Part shown: positions 24,897 through 35,934 of the stretch, piece by piece
Layout of the letters: each line of letters opens with the position of its first letter
Position numbering within the stretch: position 1 is the stretch's first letter
Assembly (NCBI GenBank): GCA_023512835.1
Contig: CM042087.1
Span: 43,146,017-43,210,016, forward strand
Direction: 5' to 3'
DNA: 64,000 nucleotides
Origin: Taxillus chinensis
Taxonomy: Eukaryota > Streptophyta > Magnoliopsida > Santalales > Loranthaceae
Translations under genes and position numbers: made by a program
Notes under the pieces: generated by a model
Database searches by the model: none
What the model saw: the letters and a program-made list of their open reading frames with translations, nothing else
What the model was told of the DNA's origin: nothing

Positions 24897-25090
24897 ACTA
24901 TCCTTTTTCAAATCAAATTCTTGGAACATTATAGTTCCAAATTTTCTAAAGTAAGATTTGTAATATCCATTACAATATTTATTAATAAAATAAACTTTTT
25001 ATTATCCCTACTTTCTGTCTTTTTTTTTCCTTTTTCAAATCTCATATCATAAACCATAGTATGGCTAGAGGCTCTACATAACATACACTC
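24897..25090. repeat. Duplicated block 1, left copy (pairs with 36940-37470)
   Basis: The block runs from a stretch containing ttttcaaatcaaattcttgg to one containing tatggctagag. It matches 36943-37470 closely once the insertion at 37106-37446 is removed. It is non-coding. It holds the empty site for that insertion (catatcataaaccatag, about 25044-25060). Confidence 0.75.
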
Positions 25091-25618
25091 ATATATATAC
25101 ATATATATATATGGGAAATTGTTTTTATAACTATTCCATGACCAACCATCTTTTAATACTGTAGTTTTTTTTCTTTTGACAAATTAGCGTCACTTGGTAT
25201 GACATTCTTATCCATATTTTGGAAATGAATAATATATCTATTCATTAGAATTTGCTTATTTTCCAAAAAATTAAACATCTCATTTTTTCATTTATATCTA
25301 TATTTATTCCTCAATTCATTTTTTAATATTTTCTCTTTCTCTCTTTCATTTATTACAACCAATCAAAAGTTTATAAGTAGAATAATATATGTTAAAAAAT
25401 TATAAGAAAAACATTTATAAATAAATAGTAAATCCTTAAATATAAAAATTTATAATTCATTTCATATCCTTTTATCATATTTTCAAAAACTTTTGATTAT
25501 ATATTTCATTTCATATTTTCATTTATTAGATGATTTTTTGACAAATCTATATATTTTTCCTTGATTATAGTAAAAGTTTAATTATGCCAAATACTCTTAC
25601 AAACTTTTTTTCTTTGCA
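25091..25618. other. AT-rich spacer
   Basis: No gene is seen. It contains a short TA-rich tract near 25092-25113 and CATTC/ATTCAT-rich sequence (25190-25540) resembling miniature-element interiors, with ends not definable. Confidence 0.4.
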
Positions 25619-25810
25619 AAAAAGAGATCATAAAATACATATCACACACGTCCAAGATTATGAACCGTCAAAGACACTATTTAATAATTAAATAAAGTAT
25701 GAAATAAATTAAGAAACTATTCAGCAATTGGGTGGCTAAACATATCCCAAATTAAAAATCCATATAGAAATTATACATTTAATAATTAAAGAGTTTGACA
25801 TAAATTAAGA
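25619..25810. repeat. Duplicated block 2, left copy (pairs with 38305-38480)
   Basis: The block starts aaagagatcataaaa, includes cacgtccaagattatgaacc and ends near ttaaagagttt. The same order of motifs recurs at 38305-38480. A third, weaker copy lies at 38205-38285. Confidence 0.75.
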
Positions 25811-26094
25811 CAGCCAACCATGCCACGAAAAGTAATGCCTCTAAGATGATTGTCGTACCCAATGTAATGCCTGCAAGCCGGAAAGTTGATGTGTGAAGAT
25901 ATTAAAGGCCAATGACAAAATAAAATTGGTATAATCATCACGGACCAAGTAAATATAACTTACAAAACTTCAAAATAAAATGTTTACTCCATAAATTTTG
26001 GAAAGAAAAAGAAACCATTCAATTTGACAGCCACATTAAATGAAAGTTTCAACATTACATGTCTCCACTTGCATGACATGTATCTATAGCAAAC

Positions 26095-27235
26095 ATGACG
26101 CCACAAATTTAAACAAATAATGATCATTCTCCACTGTATACATCATCTTCCAACTTAGAATGCAAGAGTGAGAATAGATGAACAATAATAAGTGAAGAAG
26201 TGACCTGACGTTAGAGTCAAAACACTCAACAATATTAAGGTTAAGCTATGGTCTTCAAATTCTAAGAGACTATTTTGGAAAACCATTCCATGTATTTCAA
26301 AGAAAAATTATAAAAAAATTACAATTAGGAAACTCAATCTAAAAACAATTGAACACACATAAATGTGTTAAGGTTTTAATTTATATATTATGTTTAACGT
26401 TTACCTATTAAGCCAGCTAAAACTTGATCTACATCTTGGCAACATCCTTAATGGAAACTTATAACTTTTATGACACCGCAAATTTAAGCAACCATATTCA
26501 TCGTCTTCCAACTTAGAATGTAACTTAAGAGTGAGAATATATCGGCATGAAGTAAAGACTAAAGTTGGGAGCATCCTAACTTTGGAGTCAAACCACTCAA
26601 CTGAATAATCTTGAGATTAAGCTATGGTGTTCAAATTCAAAAGAATATTTTGGAAAATCATGTCATTTCATGTATTTCAAAGAATTTTTTTTAAAATATT
26701 AAAACACAATCTAAAAACAATTGGACACACACAAAAACGTGTTACGGTTTTTGCAAAAATATTAAAATCTGAAAACAATTGGACACACACATAAACGTGT
26801 TAAGGTTTTAAATTTATATGCTTACCTATTCAGCCAGCCAGCATAAACTTGATGGAAAGCTATAACTTTCATGACACCACAAATTTAAGCAAATAATGAT
26901 CATTGTCAACCATATCCATTATCTTCGAACTTATAATGTAACGTGAGAGTGAAAATTGATCGGCATGAAGTAAATATTAAATTAAGTTGGGAGCGACTCA
27001 ATAATATTAAGGTCAAGCTATGGTCATCAAATTTTAAAAAATATTTTGAAAAACCATTATTTGCATTTCAAAGAAAAATTGCAAAAATATTACGATTACA
27101 GAACTCAATCTGAAAACAATTGGACACACACATAAATGTGTTAAGGTTTTAATTTCATAGGCGATGTTGAATGCTTACCTATTCAACCAGCTAAATTTTG
27201 ATCTACCTCTTGGCAGCATCCTTAATGGAGAGGAA
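26095..27235. repeat. Tandem triplication of the F-box gene 3' end
   Basis: Three imperfect units start with a gac(g/a)cc(a/g)caaatttaa motif near 26096, 26471 and 26871, giving periods of about 375 and 400 bp. Each carries tcttc(c/g)aacttanaatg, then aagctatgg, an aatt(g)gacacacacataaa run, and gtgttaaggtttt. Unit 3 runs into the last codons of the F-box gene. Unit 1 ends with a copy of the same stop region (cttggcaacatccttaatgga near 26435). Unit 2 lacks part of it. The triplication therefore covers the gene's last few codons and 3' flank. Confidence 0.8.
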
Positions 27236-28633
27236 GCTAGGATTATGAACAATTAAGCCTACAGGGCCGATAGGGAGCTCCAGTTGCCTAACGCGGCCAC
27301 CGTTTGTGGTGCAAGCAAAAAGTTCATATTTCTGAAACATTAACATCACCTCCGAAACTGCACCTCCCCTAGTGGCAGCCTCTACTGCCGCATAATTGAG
27401 TACCTCAACATGAGGGTTTTCACAAACCCACAAATGCGGGAATGTCATAGGGTGCTTGACTACAAAGGGCTTGGTCCAGGAGTTGTACTCTTTCATCACC
27501 CAAATGTCGAACTTCTCGCTAAATAAGTTGGCGCATATGTTAAGGTAACCATCTGAGACCCCTAAGAACATGCCCATTAAATTCAACCTGCCACCAGTCT
27601 TAAAATATGGTGCTTGAGGCGCCTGAACCCGCCCAAATTTTTCTGTATCAAGATCAAGCCGAGAAATAAAAATAGAGTCATCGGTGGTGTCACAAAACAG
27701 CCAGTGAATTCCGCCTTTCCAATAGGAACCCAGTGTTTTCCTGGAAATTTGGCGCGGAAATCTGGTAAGACGCCTCCAGCTCCGGGATGGAGACTCTTCC
27801 TTCTCGCCACTGCCGTTGCAGATGGTACATATTTCCAATCTCTCCCGAATCAAACCCTTTCCATGGCAGCGGGGTTTCAAGTGATATCTATCACAAGTGA
27901 CCACACATTCCATTGCACTGCAGCCGGGATTCACACTTTTAAGATGAAGGACCACACATTGGATGATCTTGTAGCAGTTGGTTTTGGGGCTGTACCCAAA
28001 ACCCACGACGTATTTAGGCAACCAATGTGTTACCTCTCCGGTAGCAGCGTTGAAACCCGGAACCGCGAGGAGCTCCTGGTTCAGGAGTGGGTTGCCCACA
28101 AAAATCGTGCCGGGCCACACGTAGGCAGTGAAACAGACGAGGCCATGGCAGGAGGCTCTTGGGATTAATAGATTGTCGTTGTGATTAATATTTTGCTTGT
28201 GGTAGAGGGAGCAATCATGGAGGGTGCAAGGGTGTCGAACATATTTGAAGGGGGCAGAAGGTTCTCCCCCGCTGGGGAGATCAACTAGCGCAAGCAAAGC
28301 TTCACTGTGCAGTGATTTTACAGATGGAAATGGGCCCGGCCTTAGAAACCAAATAGAATTGGAATGGTGGAGAAGAGCAGCGCGGGTGAGATTGGGGTGA
28401 TGATGGGAGCGGGTGATGATATCGTTCCATGTCCTGCAAACGAACCTCACACTCAGCCGTGATATGAAGGGGAGCCGTAACAAGATTTCTATCCAAACGT
28501 CCATCGGAACGTCATATTCTTCCTCCTCTTCTAATAACTCATCTTTCCTCTGCTTCTTCTGATTCATCTTCTCTCCTAATTCGTAAGAGGATGTGTATAT
28601 ATATTTGTCAATTTGTGTGGGTGAAAGATGCAA
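27203..28633 (-). CDS. F-box protein (intronless)
   Basis: A single open frame encodes up to 476 residues. A start at 28567 (MNQKKQRKDELL), 22 codons inside, is at least as likely, because that Met and the following sequence are conserved in the partial copy at 37663-37925. An acidic EEEEEYDVP stretch precedes the F-box (MDVWIEILLRLPFISRLSVR, then FVCRTWNDII), which in the family binds SKP1 to form an SCF ubiquitin ligase. The remainder looks like a plant F-box-associated region (GNPLLNQELLAVPG, VVGFGYSPKTNCYKII, GGIHWLF, YLNICANLFSEKFDIWVMKE). The substrate is unknown. A TA microsatellite lies just upstream of the first Met. The last codons and 3' flank are triplicated downstream. The frame is intact, so I treat it as a real gene. 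Confidence 0.88.
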   Translation of the reverse strand: MHLSPTQIDKYIYTSSYELGEKMNQKKQRKDELLEEEEEYDVPMDVWIEILLRLPFISRLSVRFVCRTWNDIITRSHHHPNLTRAALLHHSNSIWFLRPGPFPSVKSLHSEALLALVDLPSGGEPSAPFKYVRHPCTLHDCSLYHKQNINHNDNLLIPRASCHGLVCFTAYVWPGTIFVGNPLLNQELLAVPGFNAATGEVTHWLPKYVVGFGYSPKTNCYKIIQCVVLHLKSVNPGCSAMECVVTCDRYHLKPRCHGKGLIRERLEICTICNGSGEKEESPSRSWRRLTRFPRQISRKTLGSYWKGGIHWLFCDTTDDSIFISRLDLDTEKFGRVQAPQAPYFKTGGRLNLMGMFLGVSDGYLNICANLFSEKFDIWVMKEYNSWTKPFVVKHPMTFPHLWVCENPHVEVLNYAAVEAATRGGAVSEVMLMFQKYELFACTTNGGRVRQLELPIGPVGLIVHNPSFLSIKDAAKR

Positions 28634-28642
28634 GCTTTATAA

Positions 28643-28644
<2 letters not shown>

Positions 28645-28696
<52 letters not shown>
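28645..28696. repeat. (TA)n microsatellite in the F-box 5' region
   Basis: About 26 TA dinucleotides lie 12 bp upstream of the first Met of the F-box gene, within its probable 5' untranslated region or core promoter. The truncated copy at 37951-38024 has a (GA)n tract at the matching place. Confidence 0.95.
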
Positions 28697-28698
<2 letters not shown>

Positions 28699-28699
28699 G

Positions 28700-29562
28700 T
28701 GTGTGCTGGAATGGTTATAGGGAGACAAGGGAGACGGCACGGTCATTGGGAGGGGCGACAGCGGCGGAACAAGGGAGACGGTGCGTAGGGTTTTGCGCGA
28801 GGGGGACAAATAGTGTACGAAAAGCCAAATTTTAAACGAATTAAAAATGTCTTCAAAACAAAGTCATTGCCATTTAAGTAATCGCAATATATGACTGAAT
28901 CCCACATCTATCTCTAGTCTACACCACAAACGATAATTACCATTATAAACATAAATACTCTATTTTATTACTTGGAATAAAAAATAAAAAATATATTTGA
29001 AATTTATTGCTCGGTATGATACTAAATAAATTTTAAATTAACATTTGTTAGTTCGATTTATCTGGTGGGAATCGGGTTTTCATTTTAAATAAATAATTTA
29101 CGAAGCAAAAGCACGCCCTTTTAATAATATGGGTGGGGTGGGATTTTAGGCAGCCACTTCGTATATTAATTAATAGATTGTCGTCGGCGTGACGAAGATA
29201 TTGCGTGCCAGTGCCACTATGCCAAAGCCTTGGAAATTGGAATTGCAATGCGGGTGCGTGGAGGTGGAGCGGTGGATCGTAGGTCGTGGAGTGCCCTGGG
29301 CCTCCCCTCACCTCAGGGCCGGCCCAAAACATGGATGCTACCGGCTGTCGTTCAACGGCAGCTATGGAGGCCCAACATCGGGTGTTGGAGATGGGGGTTT
29401 CGGAGGCCACAGGACTTGTCCCGACATGGATTGGGAAAGTGGCCGAGCAAGGGGCAGAAATGGGTGTGCAAGTGCACAGTGACGAGACTGCGAGCAACGT
29501 TCTTGTTCGTGATTGCGTGCTTGGTTGTCGCGGGTGAGAAATTCATTGTGAGTGCTCTATCC
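28700..29562. other. F-box upstream region and an unrecognised GC-rich segment
   Basis: From 28700 to 29140 the sequence is ordinary intergenic DNA. From about 29165 to 29540 it is GC-rich, unlike its surroundings, and open on both strands for 80-150 codons. No protein family could be recognised in any frame. It sits between two patches (29145-29162 and from 29563) that both match the DNA downstream of the G-patch gene near 43483-43500 and 43790, so it may have replaced part of that duplicated segment. Confidence 0.45.
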
Positions 29563-30135
29563 TTACGGCCCTTCAAATCATAGACATACAATCTATTTCA
29601 CCCGTTGGTTACATTTACATGATACCGGAATGGTTCAAGAACTGTGTTCAACATAATTATTATATGCGAAAAAAAATCTCGCTGCCTAATAACTACGCCA
29701 TAACGGGGATCTAGATTCGCTAGTGAATAAAGTTAGCTCACCATCGTAGTAAGATAGTTTGTTTTGTATAATGTTGATATTTGTTTTAAAGTTGACCGTT
29801 AAATTATATATTAATGTATGTATCATCATGCTTGTAAAATTTTACGAGCGATCTAACGGTAATTTTTATTTAAAAATTATTACAAAATAAATTAATTAAT
29901 TTTTATTTAATTTATTTGTCCTTTTCTCATAATTTAATTTGTGCAAAAAATAACTATTTAATCACCATCAAATTTTATAGGCATGATACATACCTAATGA
30001 ATATTTAATCTAACGATCAATTTGTAAAATAAATATCGACGGCCCAAAATAAGTTAGCTCACCGTGATAGTGAACCGACCTTGCTCACCAACAAATCCAA
30101 ACCTCCATAATGAAACTTCGATATTATTTTTATTT
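29563..30135. repeat. Copy of the G-patch gene 3' flank (copy 1), carrying a MULE-like insertion
   Basis: The stretch 29570-29700 (tcatagacatacaatctatt, acatttacatgata, ggttcaagaactgtgt) matches 43800-43935 downstream of the G-patch terminal exon. The match resumes after the inserted element with ccataatgaaacttcgatat. The terminal exon itself is not present in this copy. Confidence 0.75.
29706..30103. mobile_element. Mutator-like miniature element, copy 1
   Basis: The ends are inverted (gggatctagattcgctagtg at the left; the complement of the right end has a matching tttggatttgttggtgag). The flanks are the 9-bp GCCATAACG and TCCATAATG. The 9-bp duplication and long terminal inverted repeats are typical of Mutator-like elements. 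No transposase is present. Confidence 0.7.
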
Positions 30136-31842
30136 CTTGAGTGTTCTTGTTGGTTGGACCAGGATGAAAAAAAAAACTAATTTTGATCACTCTTGACCAA
30201 TAAAGACTAATCTTTGTTACTATAGTTGGCTTTATTTGTAAGTAGTTGGAGAAATTGATGGGAGAATTTGAGATAAAAAAAGAAGGGAAAAAAATGATTG
30301 GAATGAAAAATGGTTAGAAAAAGTATTTTTTGATAATTTAATTTTAATTCGAAAAGTATGCAAAAAAATAATATTATTTAAAATATTATTTTATGATTAT
30401 TTATGTATTTTGTATTATGTTGTGTATTAAGTGAAAAAAAAATTAATATTTTTTTTATATCAAATCACACCATTTTGATTATTATAAAAATAATTTTAGC
30501 TTTTCATGTTTTTTTTTTCACCTCTTATTTTTCACTCAAAATGAATTTTCAACATCTTTTACATCCTTCCCTCGTTTTTCATGAGCTTTCCACTAGCTGC
30601 AAACAGAGGATAAAGCTGTAACTTTGTAAGGCAACCTCATGTTATATGTTGTTTAATTCAACGTATAATGCCCCTAGTGGATGGATTTCCGGAGGAGGAG
30701 GCTTTGGTCACTCTCATAAAGAGGCATTTTAGCATTTTATTGGGACATTTTTAAGCGTTCACATGTCACCCATCATATACTACATACATACATACATATA
30801 TCCATATAGAAAGGACGTGTGAATAACTTTTTATCATGAAATTTTTTAATCTGAATCGTTAGATTAAAATTCAACGGATCATATTATATTTTCACTTAAT
30901 TATAGTAGATTTACTACAGATAAATAAAAGTCGAACCGTTAATTATAATATCTAATATTCTAAATTAAAATTCTTAGCAAATATATATGTATATATATGG
31001 TATGCGTGAACCATTTAACCTGCTTTTCATATTGGTAAAAGAGTTACTTGCTTAATTTGAACACTTGATTCGACTCTGATCTAGTGCCGTATATTTTCTC
31101 GCTTTGCCAAAAAAAACGATTAAGATTATAAATGAATTATCCAGGATAAAAATTCATTTATATTTACTACTTAATGTTTGGACCGAGCATAAACTTAAGG
31201 TTTTAAGCCTTACTAGGTTCAAATTTTTTACTAATTAATAAAATGATTCCCTTCAAATTACTCATATTTTCTAATACATTTTAAAACATGTTTATAACCA
31301 AATTAATATTATATTATATTTTATAAAGTAAAATAAATTATTTTAATATATAATAACAATTTCCAATTTTCAAATCAAATACAGTTGATCATTTTATAAA
31401 CAAAGTATGAATATTTTACAACACACGGTTTTTATAACAAAAATAATTTTTGGGGGTAATTATTAACAAAATATAATATATACCTTTTTTTTTTGAAAGC
31501 ACATATTTCCCATTTTGCACTCGTCCGAATTTAGCAATTATTTAAGTTGTCACCATTATACGAAGGATGATGGCATGGGGGGAGACAAAATAAATGATGA
31601 CATAATAATAAATTTGAAAAACAACAATAAATGAAGTTTTAAATTGAAAGAAAACTCGAAATTATAATAAAGAATTACATGCATCCATCATGACATAATA
31701 TGGGATATTAACTTTAATCATTAGATATTAACCCTATATATTATATGTCTCGCGAGATTAGAGTTTAATTATTAGAGTTTATATGACATAACTTTAATTA
31801 TTTGAGTTTTTTAATCTATACAAATTTGTTCTTGGTTTTGTA
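30136..31842. other. AT-rich intergenic DNA
   Basis: No gene is recognisable. It contains A/T runs and a short CATA repeat near 30783-30798. Nothing resembling the missing CDT1 C-terminal exons is seen on the minus strand. Confidence 0.55.
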
Positions 31843-31875
31843 GGGACTCATAAACGATTTTGTTTTATGAGTCCC
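31843..31875. repeat. Perfect 12-bp hairpin
   Basis: GGGACTCATAAA (31843-31854) and TTTATGAGTCCC (31864-31875) are perfectly inverted around a 9-base loop. It lies in the DNA beyond the truncated 3' end of CDT1 and could be a remnant of a transposon end. Confidence 0.7.
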
Positions 31876-32360
31876 GCTCTCCAGCCCTCCAGCCCCTCCA
31901 AAAACCGTTGATTTTGTTTTTTTCTTTCTTTTTCAAGCAATTTTAAGCCAACTCGTACGAATACTAATACTAATAATAATAAATAATAACATAGTGGGAC
32001 ATAAAAATGAGTCATTGGATTAACTTAAAGAATTAAATAAATATTTACAAGCACCCCACCCTGCTGCTGCAACGCACGTTGTAAAATTAGATAGTGTTAC
32101 ACCAATTTCTCATCTGAAGGACATAAAGTAACGACACTGCAAGATACAATGACCCATAACATGCAAAACCCTCTTGAAGAAAATTGGAGATTGCAATATA
32201 GCAAAATTTCAGTGCAAAGTACAAAGTCATCTTCTCCGGCAAAGAACATACTATGTCAGAAGTTACATATAACTCCATAGAAAACATATATTCAGCATCA
32301 AGTGAACTATCAGAGAATTTCTATATTATACCCACTAGAATAGTAAAGATAATCTCATAC

Positions 32361-34578
32361 CGATTGGACAAGACTTGCAGGAAGAACATCTGAAGTATCA
32401 TCATCCAATGATAAGGCTCTTCTAGTCGGCTTCTCTTCAACATTGGCCTTGGCCTTCGAGTCCTTCGTAGGAGAGTCAAATATCAATGGTCTAACGGCAC
32501 GCCTAACTAATTTGTTTGGTTCGTTGGTTGAACAATCGTCCGGACTCACACAAAGCCTTTTTGGAGGCTGCATTGCCGGCGTAGTAGTCATCAGCTTTGT
32601 TGGACTTGACAAAAGCTTTACAGGAGTTGCCTGGATATTGTCATCGGCTTGTTTGGTTGAACAATCTGCATTAGATGTGGAAGCCATCACTTTGCACGGG
32701 TTTATACCTAAGGGAGACTGAGGCAGAACCATCTCCTTTCTAGGGGTTGGCGGCAAGGGAGACTGAGGTAAGTACGATGGAGAAACCCCAAATGCCACAC
32801 TCCTTGTGCTGGTGGCTGATTTTGAAGTTAGTCTCAGTTTAGATGGAGCAACTGAAGAAATTGTGCATTCACTCTCCAATTTTTCATCAAGGCAATGGGG
32901 CAGTGTGGGACTCGAACAATGGAGAGAAGCATTGGATAATTTTTGGTGAACCTTTGCAGCTTCTGTGCCTGACAGCCTTTTCGAGAACTTCCTGCTGAAA
33001 GATCTCGGGTTATGAGAACCTACAGCTGGCTGCACCTCTAATTGGGAGTCACTTGATGTCTCGGATGGATGGGATGATCTCAATATCTTTCTGTTCAAAC
33101 ATTCATCTTGTTTTGACTTATTAAATGGTGATGGCAATGTCTCTTTTGGAACATCATCACCCTGAAAGCAATAAAAAAATTAACAATGGACGAGTAAAAT
33201 ATGGGCAGCCAATGGGGTGAATTGTGTGAAAACCCTGGATTTGCAAGTCAGGCATCTGTGTGCGCTATATATGTTACGCCCGCTCATATGAACAAAAATC
33301 AAGTTAATCGCTCTGAACCTTTCAGATGCAATTTCAAATGATCAAACCAATATCAAACCGCGGACTACAAAAATTGGAACCAATGTATACCTCTGGATGG
33401 GCTTTATAGAAAGCCAATAACTGGGATCTGAACTCCTTCCTCAGATAGTGGTACACCAATTGTGATTTCGCCTCATCTTCACATTCCATTGCATCAGCAT
33501 TCAGCATAACATGAAGGTCGGGCACCATACAGCTTGTTTGCTCATCAAGCACAAGAACCTTACTCAACTCAATTGCCTCAGGTAATATGAACTTCAACTG
33601 CGCCAGATGACCACGGCAAAACCTCCTAGAAAACGAAGATGAGATAAATTCAATAACTTACCCAAAATTCAAGTGACATGCACATCTTATGTGTACGCCC
33701 GCCCAAACATTACCAATGCCAAAGAATTGGGATTCAACAATCACATATTCGCAATAGAATAACATTTATACATTTCAAACTTCGCACCATACTTGCCCAT
33801 GAACTCATACTTGTCAATCCCTTAACCCTGGCATTCATGTGAAAAAAAAACATAGAATCTAAAGATTTTCCATACCAACGACCTCGGATTCAACAATCAG
33901 ATATTCACAATAGATAAAAAATTTCACATTTTAAATTTTGCAGTATACTAACATATCCTATTTTATCAAACGAAGAAAAGTACCTTCCGGTCAATGACTC
34001 GAACGTGTTGCTGATACTAGTGAAAGTAGTCATACAGCCTTTGTTCCGAAGCAACCAAATCGAATGAAGAAAGTAAAAAAAACACTCACACAACTCCTCA
34101 TACCTGATCCAATAAAGAAATCAACTCATTTAACACAAACACAGAGAGACACAGCCTAAAATCCCCAGAAACCTGAAACAGTCGATTCCTCAAATTGCAG
34201 ACGAAATTTTCGACAACTTGGTACTCACTTTTGGGGAAGCTTGCTCTGCCGATCGACTTTCTTCGACTTACTCACCAGACTCTTGATGTTCTTCCGAGGA
34301 TTGGAGATCTGCGAGCCACCAGTCCCGATCTCATCCCCCGTTTGAGATTGGATATGGCCTGATTCGCGGAGGCCTTCGGCGAATCTCCTCAAATCGCGGA
34401 TGGAAAGCGCTACCCCGCCGCGCCTGGGGCGCGGCGGGTGCAATGGCTTCTCTGGGGTTGTGAAGATCCACGGTGATTGATTGGCCGGCGCTGGTACATC
34501 GGCGGAGCTGGGTTTGTATATCTCCTTCGCCTTCGGCGGCGACTGCGGCAACGACCTCCGCGGTTCCGACGAGTCCAT
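32361..34578 (-). CDS. CDT1: CDT1-like replication licensing factor lacking its C-terminal exons
   Basis: Four exons join in frame on the minus strand: 34578-34229, 34103-33984, 33625-33391 and 33161-32361, giving 502 residues. Exon 1 is a disordered, proline- and basic-rich N-terminus with SP/TP sites (QSPPK, TTPEKP). Exons 2-3 hold the CDT1 winged-helix domain (YEELCECFFYFLHSIWLLR, SISNTFESLTGRRFCRGHLA, QLKFILPEAIELSKVLVLDE, PDLHVML). Exon 4 is a long polar linker ending DVLPASLVQS. In other plants this leads straight into a second winged helix of roughly 90-100 residues that contacts MCM. Here a normal donor (gtatgag) follows, but no such exon is found down to about 30 kb. If the intron is retained, the protein ends one codon later (..QSV). 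CDT1 loads MCM2-7 at origins with ORC and CDC6. The gene may be truncated or a pseudogene. Confidence 0.87.
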
Positions 34579-34636
34579 TGCAGCACAGAGATGAGAGAGA
34601 GATAGATAGGCCTAGAGAGAGTGTGGGGGCCGGGGG

Positions 34637-34764
34637 GTATATACAGAGAAGAGAGTAAGAGACAGGGCGGGGATTTGGCGGGAAAATGGAGGGTCGCCTA
34701 CGTTGGGGAGTGAAGAGCGATGATTTCGCGCCAAAAAATCTTCGCGGGAAGCTAGGTTTGGCGC
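34637..34764 (-). promoter_or_regulatory. CDT1 promoter with clustered E2F-type sites
   Basis: Upstream of the CDT1 start are three matches to the E2F consensus TTTSSCGS: TTTGGCGGGAAAA (34674-34686), TTTCGCGCCAAAA (34724-34736) and TTTGGCGC (34757-34764). A related TTCGCGGGAA lies at 34741-34750. A TATA-like gtatatac (34638-34645) sits about 60 bp before the start codon. CDT1 and MCM genes are known E2F targets in plants, so S-phase expression is the expected control. Confidence 0.78.
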
Positions 34765-35002
34765 GGGCTCTTCGCGCGAGTTTTAATCAATCTGGACCGT
34801 CGCCTTGATCAACGGTTGGCACAAATTGCTTGGAACGATACAGAACAAACAAAGTAAAATAGTTTAAAATAAAAATATATAATAAAACACCAAAATTGCA
34901 TAATTCTTGCACAAATTGCGCGTGCTTACTTTTTTTTAACCCAAAATTATACCATTTTAGGTAAGTACTTAATAATCTACTAATACGATGGAAAGTTAAT
35001 TA

Positions 35003-35370
35003 GAGCATTCACAGCCGCCTTCATTTTCTTTATTCCTATTTGATAGATGTAAGATATTTAAAAAATTACATATATCAGGTCTTCCATCTCTATCTTTATA
35101 TAAGAAATTATAATTTTATAATTTTTATTTAATATTTTTTAATCTCATCTATTTATTACAATAAATTTAAAATACACACATAAGAATAAATATATAAAAA
35201 AAATATTTGGAGGATGAATAGTAATCCTCCAAATATGAAGATTCTCTCTCCAATATTTACTTTTATTCTTTAAATTTTAGAGTTTCAAGGACCTGATATA
35301 TGATATTTTTTTTCTAAAATTTAAAACTTTCTCTAAATTTTAAAGTTTGAAGGACCTAGCGTAGATGCTC
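35003..35370. mobile_element. TTA-flanked miniature element
   Basis: It starts GAGCATTCACAGCC; the complement of its right end starts GAGCATCTACGCTAGG. TTA flanks both sides (35000-35002, 35371-35373). The interior is AT-rich with a repeated aaggacct motif and is non-coding. The 3-bp TTA duplication suggests PIF/Harbinger-type mobilisation. Confidence 0.65.
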
Positions 35371-35930
35371 TTATTGGAAACAATATGCAATACATTCTAT
35401 AATCGATTTAAAAAATAAATGACTGAAATCTATATATATGAAATTAAAGGTAATAATAATAAAAAATATCAACATGCATGGTTACTTACAATTATCGAAA
35501 TGAAGACACTTGGAAATTATTTGAGAGTTGGGGAGGCTTATAATGATCAAATGAAATTGAAGACTATATACACATAAATCTCAACTTTTATATAATAACG
35601 TATATAAAAATATTTGTATTAATTGTTCAAGTTATCTTATCAATATATTTTTATTTTTATTTTATTTAGTTTTTATTAAATTTGTTTGGTGGAAGTACTT
35701 TAACAAATATATAAATATATTCAAAATTTGCACTCTTATATCATATGATAAAGTGCGATATGCTATATAGAACTTGATGTTAATTTTTTTTATATTACAA
35801 TCGTTCAATCAATAAGCATTAATAATATATGTTAGATTGAAACTTAAAAAACAAACATCGTTATTTCTCTCCTACGCATGGTTGTCTTGTCTCTTTCTCC
35901 TATGCGATCGTCTTTTTTATATTCTTTTGT
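35371..35930. other. AT-rich spacer
   Basis: No gene and no definable element ends are seen. Confidence 0.5.
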
Positions 35931-35934
35931 ATGG

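Noticed and set aside
27614..28168. 184-codon plus-strand frame opposite the F-box gene
   Set aside because: It is antisense to a recognisable F-box protein and has no family resemblance.
28576..28835. Open frames with Ile-Tyr repeats on both strands
   Set aside because: They are translations of the (TA)n tract upstream of the F-box gene.
32087..32287. Minus-strand 66-codon frame just downstream of CDT1 exon 4, considered as the missing C-terminus
   Set aside because: It lacks the family's conserved winged-helix residues and a convincing splice junction to LVQS.
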